From an uncultured Desulfovibrio sp. (GTDB lineage Bacteria > Desulfobacterota > Desulfovibrionia > Desulfovibrionales > Desulfovibrionaceae), in assembly GCA_900553145.1 (NCBI GenBank), contig USCL01000028.1, forward strand, positions 1 to 20,948: DNA of 20,948 nt. Direction: 5' to 3'. The notes under the pieces were generated by a model, which had not been told where the DNA came from, did not search any database, and was given only the letters and a program-made list of their open reading frames with translations. Positions 16,581 to 20,948 of the stretch are shown here, piece after piece (within the stretch, counting starts at the first letter, position 1; every line of letters begins with the position of its first letter). Both the position numbers and the translations under genes were made by a program.

Positions 16581-17918
16581 TCAGGCGATTTCTTCCAATG
16601 ACTTTCCGCCCGTGCGCTGGCCCCAGATGGCGACGACGACGGCGGGGACGAAGCAGAGGAAGCTGAAGATCCAGAATACGCCGTCGAAGCTGTACGCCGC
16701 AAAGGCCATCGGGATGAGCGGCTGGGCCGCGGCCACGGCGAGGCGGCCTGTGGAACTGTGGAAGCCGGTGGCGGTGTTGCGCATGCGGGTGGGGTAGGAT
16801 TCGGCGGTGTACGAGAAGACCGTGAAGCCTACGGCCATGACGACGGCGGTCAGGACGAGCCCGGTGATGACGATGGGCCAGTAGCCGACCATGTTGCCGA
16901 AAATGGGGCCGAGCACCGCGAGGAGGGCCAGCATGCACATAATCGGGATCTTGCGGCCGCCGAGGTCGGTGATGAAGGACGAGCAGAACAGCCCGGCGGG
17001 CACGCCGATGGAGATGATGGTCGTCGCCATGAGGCTGTCCTCGAGCGAGAAGCCGTGCGCCTTGAGCAAGGTCGCGGTCCAGTTGGTCACGGTGAAGGTG
17101 GCGGGGTTGGTGAAGATCACGATGACGAGCAGGACGATGGTGCGCTTGATGTACTGCTGATGGAACATGCCGGTCAGCACTTCCATGACGGGGACCTTGG
17201 TCTGCACGTTCTTGGCGGCTTCGGAAAGATCCACATGCGTGCCGGTGATTTCAAAGACGACCTGTTCCGCTTCCTCCTGCCTGCCGCGGGCTATGAGCCA
17301 GCGGGGGGATTCCTTGAGGTAGCGCAGGCCGATGAAGAAGGCGATGAGGCCGACGCCGCCGAAGTAGAAGATGTAGCGCCACGCTTCCTCGGCGAGCGGG
17401 ATGATCGCGCGGCACATGACGCCGATGACCGGAACGGCGGAGAAGCCCACGGCGGCCACGAGGTTCTGCCACTTGCCGCGGGATTCGGCGGGGGCCATTT
17501 CGGCGATGTAGGCCTGAGAGCAGACCATGAGGCAGAAGACGCCGAAGCCGGTCATGGAACGGGCGATGACGAATATGTGGAAGTTGTCCGTAAACCCGTT
17601 CAGCACCGAGAAGAACGAGAACGTGGCGATGGAGATGAGGAAGGTCTTCCGCCGCCCGATGAAGTCGGAGATCACGCCCCCGAAGAAGCCGCCCGCGGTC
17701 ATGCCGACGAAATACCAGAACGTGACCGTACCGATGTCGGACATCTCCAGGCCCCATGTGTGCATGAGCGCGGGGGCGATGAAGCCGAAGTTCCAGTTGT
17801 CCATCTGCTCGCAGAAGTAGGCCATCATGATGATGAAGAAGACGATCTTGTGAAAGCCCGTTACCGGCATTCCATCAAAATAGTTGTTGGGAATCTTCTT
17901 GACTGTAGATTGGCTCAT
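16581..17918 (-). CDS. MFS transporter, organic/aromatic acid:H+ symporter-like
   Basis: This 445-residue integral membrane protein has about 12 hydrophobic segments and classic major facilitator signatures: GGVISDFIGRRK (80-91, the loop 2-3 motif), AYIAEMAPAESRGKW (136-150) and ESPRWLIARG (203-212). The length and motifs fit the metabolite:H+ symporter branch that includes aromatic-acid and SV2-like carriers. GGAGAA lies six bases before the ATG. The sulfotransferase-like gene follows on the same strand, so the transporter probably imports, or less likely exports, its substrate or product. Upstream is a long non-coding AT-rich region that presumably contains its control signals. Substrate specificity cannot be read from the sequence. 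Confidence 0.92.
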   Translation of the reverse strand: MSQSTVKKIPNNYFDGMPVTGFHKIVFFIIMMAYFCEQMDNWNFGFIAPALMHTWGLEMSDIGTVTFWYFVGMTAGGFFGGVISDFIGRRKTFLISIATFSFFSVLNGFTDNFHIFVIARSMTGFGVFCLMVCSQAYIAEMAPAESRGKWQNLVAAVGFSAVPVIGVMCRAIIPLAEEAWRYIFYFGGVGLIAFFIGLRYLKESPRWLIARGRQEEAEQVVFEITGTHVDLSEAAKNVQTKVPVMEVLTGMFHQQYIKRTIVLLVIVIFTNPATFTVTNWTATLLKAHGFSLEDSLMATTIISIGVPAGLFCSSFITDLGGRKIPIMCMLALLAVLGPIFGNMVGYWPIVITGLVLTAVVMAVGFTVFSYTAESYPTRMRNTATGFHSSTGRLAVAAAQPLIPMAFAAYSFDGVFWIFSFLCFVPAVVVAIWGQRTGGKSLEEIA

Positions 17919-17936
17919 AGTCGCTTCTCCAAAAGT

Positions 17937-18655
17937 CGATTATGTGCGAGTGACCTCGATGCCGTTTGCCGATTCCGCCTGTTCCTATCAAAAGAAAGGG
18001 AAAAATACGGCATGTTGCACCCATTGCTGTTTTGGCCTCAAACGAGAGAGGTTGGACAACTGCCTGTTGCGCTGACACTATAAAGGGAAAAACGCCTTAT
18101 ACATCCAAGATAATGGAGTGATTTCGATCCTCATTCTTTTTTTGCATGAACGGTGCAGACCTTTTCCGGAATGGCTGTATAGGGACAATACGAGAAACAC
18201 AAAACGGGAAATGTTACGAGAGCAGCATTTCACGAAAAAAGTGAAAAAAAATTCAACCTCGATCGCTGAGATGCCTTCAATCTTTAATATATTTGTATAA
18301 TTGATATTTTTGTAAAAATACAAGGCTATGGCTTACAGGAAGAGATCCATGAAGCCCGTCTGGCGCAAAAAAATCGGTTCAGGAAAAGCACTTTTGCTTC
18401 TTGAAGCACTTTTTTTCACATCACGTGGTATTCTATTGTGAAAATAAAGCAAAAACGGTCAAGGCGCGGACGGCATGGGAGGAGGCCTCAAAAAGGCCGC
18501 TGCAAACGGATACCCCCGTCCGGCTGTGCGGCGAACCATACGGAAGGGGCGGTATCTGTACGGAGTGGCAGTGATTTTTCGGATACAAGAAGACGGATAG
18601 GAAACGGGCCGGGGCTCGGGGAGGGATGCGTTCCGGCCGTGCCCGGAAAACAAGA
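17937..18655. other. Long non-coding region, AT-rich in its middle, with inverted repeats
   Basis: No credible protein gene was found in about 720 bases. The part 18070-18450 is far richer in A+T than its surroundings. It holds TTTCAC/GTGAAA at 18228-18246, TATTTTT/AAAAATA at 18305-18320, an exact TATAAT at 18296-18301, TTTTCACA/TGTGAAAA at 18413-18444, and a small TGCTT/AAGCA hairpin followed by seven T at about 18396-18416. These could include transporter operators or a short plus-strand RNA. From 18450 to 18655 the sequence returns to high G+C with no recognised feature. Confidence 0.5.
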
Positions 18656-18687
18656 AACCCCTTACGGAGATGAATCCGTAAGGGGTT
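18656..18687 (-). terminator. Rho-independent terminator of tRNA-Val
   Basis: A perfect 13-base inverted repeat (AACCCCTTACGGA with its complement) encloses a six-base loop. On the minus strand it is followed by a T-rich TCTTGTTTT tail. It lies nine bases after the tRNA 3' end, as expected for a single-gene tRNA transcript. Confidence 0.85.
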
Positions 18688-18695
18688 GATTTCGC

Positions 18696-18771
18696 TGGTG
18701 GGCGGTACAGGACTTGAACCTGTGGCATCCGCCTTGTAAGGGCGGCGCTCTACCAACTGAGCTAACCGCCC
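18696..18771 (-). tRNA. tRNA-Val (anticodon UAC)
   Basis: The minus strand gives a complete 76-base cloverleaf. The acceptor stem is GGGCGGT/ACCGCCC, the D-arm begins AGCTCAGTTGGTAGAGC, the anticodon stem CCGCC/GGCGG encloses the loop CTTACAA with anticodon TAC, and the T-arm has GGTTCAAGTCC. The 3' CCA is encoded (18696-18698). UAC reads valine codons GUA and GUG. Promoter and terminator flank it closely, so it is a single-gene unit. No integrase or duplicated tRNA end nearby suggests use as an attachment site. Confidence 0.97.
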
Positions 18772-18788
18772 GTTCGTATGCAGCAGCC

Positions 18789-18817
18789 CTTATAGGGGAA
18801 AAGGGGCCGAAAGTAAA
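18789..18817 (-). promoter_or_regulatory. Sigma-70 promoter of tRNA-Val
   Basis: On the minus strand TTTACT (18812-18817) and TATAAG (18789-18794) are 17 bases apart, matching the consensus at 4/6 and 5/6. The expected start falls about 10 bases before the tRNA. A G+C-rich stretch follows the -10 box, as is common for stable-RNA promoters. Confidence 0.7.
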
Positions 18818-18850
18818 GGGGCAAAGCGTATTCTCAAAGCTCTCAGCGGA

Positions 18851-18878
18851 TTGACGGACATCCGGGGCACGGTACTAT
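18851..18878 (+). promoter_or_regulatory. Sigma-70 promoter of the FUSC-family gene
   Basis: TTGACG (18851-18856) and TACTAT (18873-18878) are 16 bases apart. Transcription would start about 25 bases before the ATG at 18911, leaving a very short leader with no clear ribosome site. It diverges from the tRNA promoter. Confidence 0.6.
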
Positions 18879-18910
18879 GGCGGTATCCTTCATCTCCAAC
18901 CACTTCCGCC

Positions 18911-20948
18911 ATGACCGCAGAACTGTCCTCCCGCATCCATACCGCCGCGGTAACCGCGCTGGCCTTCGTCTGTACGTATGTGCTGGCGTTCTATTGGAAT
19001 TTGGACAGGCCGTTCTGGGCGGGGTTCACCGTTTTCGTGATCAGCCTGCCGAGCATCGGCCAGACCCTGCAAAAGGGCGTGCTGCGGATGTTCGGGACGA
19101 TCGCCGGGGCCGCCATCGCCCTTGTCCTGCTCGGGATTTTCGCGCAAGAGCGCATGCTCCTCCTTTCCGTGCTGTCCCTCTACCTGTGCCTGATGCTGTA
19201 TCTCATGCTGACCAGCGTTTATTATGGCTATGCCTTTTTCATTTCCTGCATCGTCACGCTGATTATCTGCCTCATGGCGGTTCACGAACCGCAGGACGCC
19301 TTCCACCTGTCCGTCTACCGGGTAGAGGAAACCGTGCTCGGCATTGCCGTATATACGGTTGTAACGCTTGTCTTTTCTCAAAAAACGTCCATCAAGGCCC
19401 TGTACCGCGGCGTGCAGGGGCTCATGGCGGGGCACAAGGCGCTCTTCGCCATGAGCGGGGAAGCCGGGGCCGAAGGCCAGATGAGCCGCATGTACACGCA
19501 GTACGTCGCCATGCGGGAAGTCCTCGATAAGGTCGAGCAGCTTGTTCCGGCCGTGCAGCTGGAAACGTATCAGGTCTATCGCTACCGGGAGTACTGGGTG
19601 CGGGCGGTCCGGTGCAGCGCCGAACTGCTGGAGCTCCAGCGCCGCTGGATGGGAACGCTCGTGGCCATGAAGGATCTGGACATGGCGGCCCTCTTCCCCC
19701 GCTTCGAGTCGCGGACCGCCGAACTGGGGGAACTCTTTGCCCGGCTGGATGCCTTGGGGGAGGGGGGGGCTCCCGGCGGCCCCGCCAAACTTGAGGACGT
19801 GCAGCCGCTCGCGTTTGATGAAAACGTATTTGAAAAGCTCGGCTCGACGCGGAAAGGGTTGGCCTTCTCCGCTGTGAAGCTGTTCGGGGAACAGGCGGCG
19901 CTCTGCCGCGAGCTGCTGATGCTGGCCGGTTTCCTGCTGCACGGCGGCCCGATGCCCGAACTGGCGCGGCAGACATCGAAAAAGGCCATTTCCGTCATCA
20001 AGCCCGAGCAATACGCCTACATGTCCCAGATGTTCGTCATTTTCTGGGTGGCGACGCTGTGCTGGATATTCCTCAACCCTCCGGGCCTCGAATCCATCGC
20101 CTTCTTGGAGATGACCGTCATGCTCGGCCTGATCGGCATCATGACCGGCGAAGACAAGCCGCTGCGGCAGGTGCTGATCTTCGCGTTCGGCATCGGCTGC
20201 ACCGGGATTGCCTACGTGTTCGTGTACCCGCTGGTGTCGAACCTCGGCGAATTCATCGTCATGATGGGGATATCGGGGTTCTTCATTACGTTTGCCTTTC
20301 CGCGCCGGGAACAGAATTTCACGAAACAGGCCTTTATGCTGCCGTGGCTGTCCATAGGCAATTTTACGAACGTCCCGGCCTACGATTTCGGGCAGCTGCT
20401 GATCGGCTCCTTTACGCTGCTGTTCGGCATCTCCATTGTTTCCTTGGTCCACTACGCGCTGTTTATGCCCAATACGGAAGCCCGGTTTCTCCAAAGGCAA
20501 AAGGCCTTTTTCCGTTCGTCGGAGGCGCTGCTGCTTTCTCTGCGGGCTTGCCGCGAGCAGCGGGACGGCCCCCTGTTCCGCCTGCGGATGTTTTTCCGCA
20601 TACACCGGACACGGTTTTTAGCCGAAGAAATCGGCATGCTGGCAAAGAAACTCCCCGTGACCTTCGTGAAGCCCGAGCTGGTCCGCGTTTTTTCCACGGA
20701 GGTTCAGGACATGGCGTCCTCGATGCAGGGGCTGTATGCCCGGCTCCGTTCCGTGGACGGGGACATGCTGTGCCCTTCCCAGCCGGGGAAAGCGCGCGTG
20801 CCCCTTGTGGAAGCGCCGCTGAAGGAACGGCTCGAATCCATGGAAACGGTGGTCCAGTCGATGATCGATCGCTTGCGGGAAACCGCCCGTGCCGGGGAAG
20901 GCTCGGATACGCCCCCGGGCGGGCAGGCCGTGCAGGACATGCTCGCTT
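18911..20948 (+). CDS. FUSC-family inner-membrane protein (fusaric-acid resistance/aromatic-acid efflux-like), 3' end beyond window
   Basis: The frame is open from ATG 18911 to the window edge (679 codons seen). It shows the FUSC/AaeB-YccS plan: an N-terminal bundle of about six membrane segments (13-155) with the family-like RMFGTIAGA motif near 59-67, a cytoplasmic helical linker (about 158-370), a second membrane bundle (about 375-525, including MTGEDKPLRQ), then a soluble helical tail. Related proteins export aromatic carboxylic acids or form accessory efflux components; the substrate here is unknown. No good ribosome site precedes the ATG, but the N-terminus begins as expected for the family, and an ATG at 18877 is in a different frame. 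It is the only plus-strand gene. A link to the aromatic-type transporter and sulfotransferase genes nearby is possible but speculative. Confidence 0.88.
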   Translation, partial: MTAELSSRIHTAAVTALAFVCTYVLAFYWNLDRPFWAGFTVFVISLPSIGQTLQKGVLRMFGTIAGAAIALVLLGIFAQERMLLLSVLSLYLCLMLYLMLTSVYYGYAFFISCIVTLIICLMAVHEPQDAFHLSVYRVEETVLGIAVYTVVTLVFSQKTSIKALYRGVQGLMAGHKALFAMSGEAGAEGQMSRMYTQYVAMREVLDKVEQLVPAVQLETYQVYRYREYWVRAVRCSAELLELQRRWMGTLVAMKDLDMAALFPRFESRTAELGELFARLDALGEGGAPGGPAKLEDVQPLAFDENVFEKLGSTRKGLAFSAVKLFGEQAALCRELLMLAGFLLHGGPMPELARQTSKKAISVIKPEQYAYMSQMFVIFWVATLCWIFLNPPGLESIAFLEMTVMLGLIGIMTGEDKPLRQVLIFAFGIGCTGIAYVFVYPLVSNLGEFIVMMGISGFFITFAFPRREQNFTKQAFMLPWLSIGNFTNVPAYDFGQLLIGSFTLLFGISIVSLVHYALFMPNTEARFLQRQKAFFRSSEALLLSLRACREQRDGPLFRLRMFFRIHRTRFLAEEIGMLAKKLPVTFVKPELVRVFSTEVQDMASSMQGLYARLRSVDGDMLCPSQPGKARVPLVEAPLKERLESMETVVQSMIDRLRETARAGEGSDTPPGGQAVQDMLA

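Noticed and set aside
18078..18323. Minus-strand frame of 81 codons in the AT-rich region
   Set aside because: Composition follows local A+T content, there is no ribosome site and no recognisable fold.
18328..18441. Plus-strand frame of 37 codons starting at an ATG near 18328
   Set aside because: Only AAGG two bases before the ATG, no conservation evidence; likely chance.
18696..18771. tRNA-Val as an attachment site for an integrated element
   Set aside because: No integrase gene and no duplicate of the tRNA 3' end was seen in the window.
18890..20605. Minus-strand open frame of 571 codons
   Set aside because: Shadow of the plus-strand FUSC-family gene, which has membrane segments, family motifs and an upstream promoter.

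Overview
The window reads as a G+C-rich proteobacterial chromosome segment, most likely from a Bilophila/Desulfovibrio-like member of the Desulfovibrionaceae. That assignment is an inference from base composition, the gene set and the recurring stop-adjacent hairpin repeats; no taxonomic marker was tested. Almost everything is on the minus strand except the last gene. No integrase, insertion sequence or CRISPR array was seen.

Region 1 (about 55-14490, minus strand) is a long srf locus. In transcription order it holds: an 84-residue winged-helix-like protein; a glycine-zipper lipoprotein; a membrane-anchored trypsin-like (S1/DegP-type) protease with a SrfA-like N-terminal domain; SrfA; SrfB, which carries actin/Hsp70-like ATPase motifs; SrfC, a P-loop protein with dynamin-like GTPase motifs and an apparent one-base deletion near its 3' end; a single-pass membrane protein with a Sel1/TPR-like end; and a secreted SH3b + von Willebrand A protein. 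srfA, srfB and srfC are known as the 'virulence factor' set first named as SsrB-regulated factors in Salmonella. Here they sit with at least four envelope proteins. Together the genes suggest a machine with a cytoplasmic ATPase/GTPase pair, three N-in/C-out anchored proteins and exported partners. The function is not established.

Region 2 (14491-17936) holds a terminator-like hairpin, an arylsulfate-sulfotransferase-type beta-propeller protein without a signal peptide, and upstream of it an MFS transporter of the organic/aromatic-acid type. The pair looks like an uptake-and-transfer unit for a small sulfated or phenolic compound.

Region 3 (17937-18910) is non-coding and partly AT-rich with several inverted repeats. 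It is followed by a tRNA-Val(UAC) on the minus strand with its own promoter and terminator. A well-formed promoter on the plus strand drives Region 4 (18911 to the window end), a FUSC-family inner-membrane protein cut by the window edge.

A family of purine-rich hairpin elements recurs directly after the stop codons of five minus-strand genes. One copy is next to a 17-unit CT/AG microsatellite.
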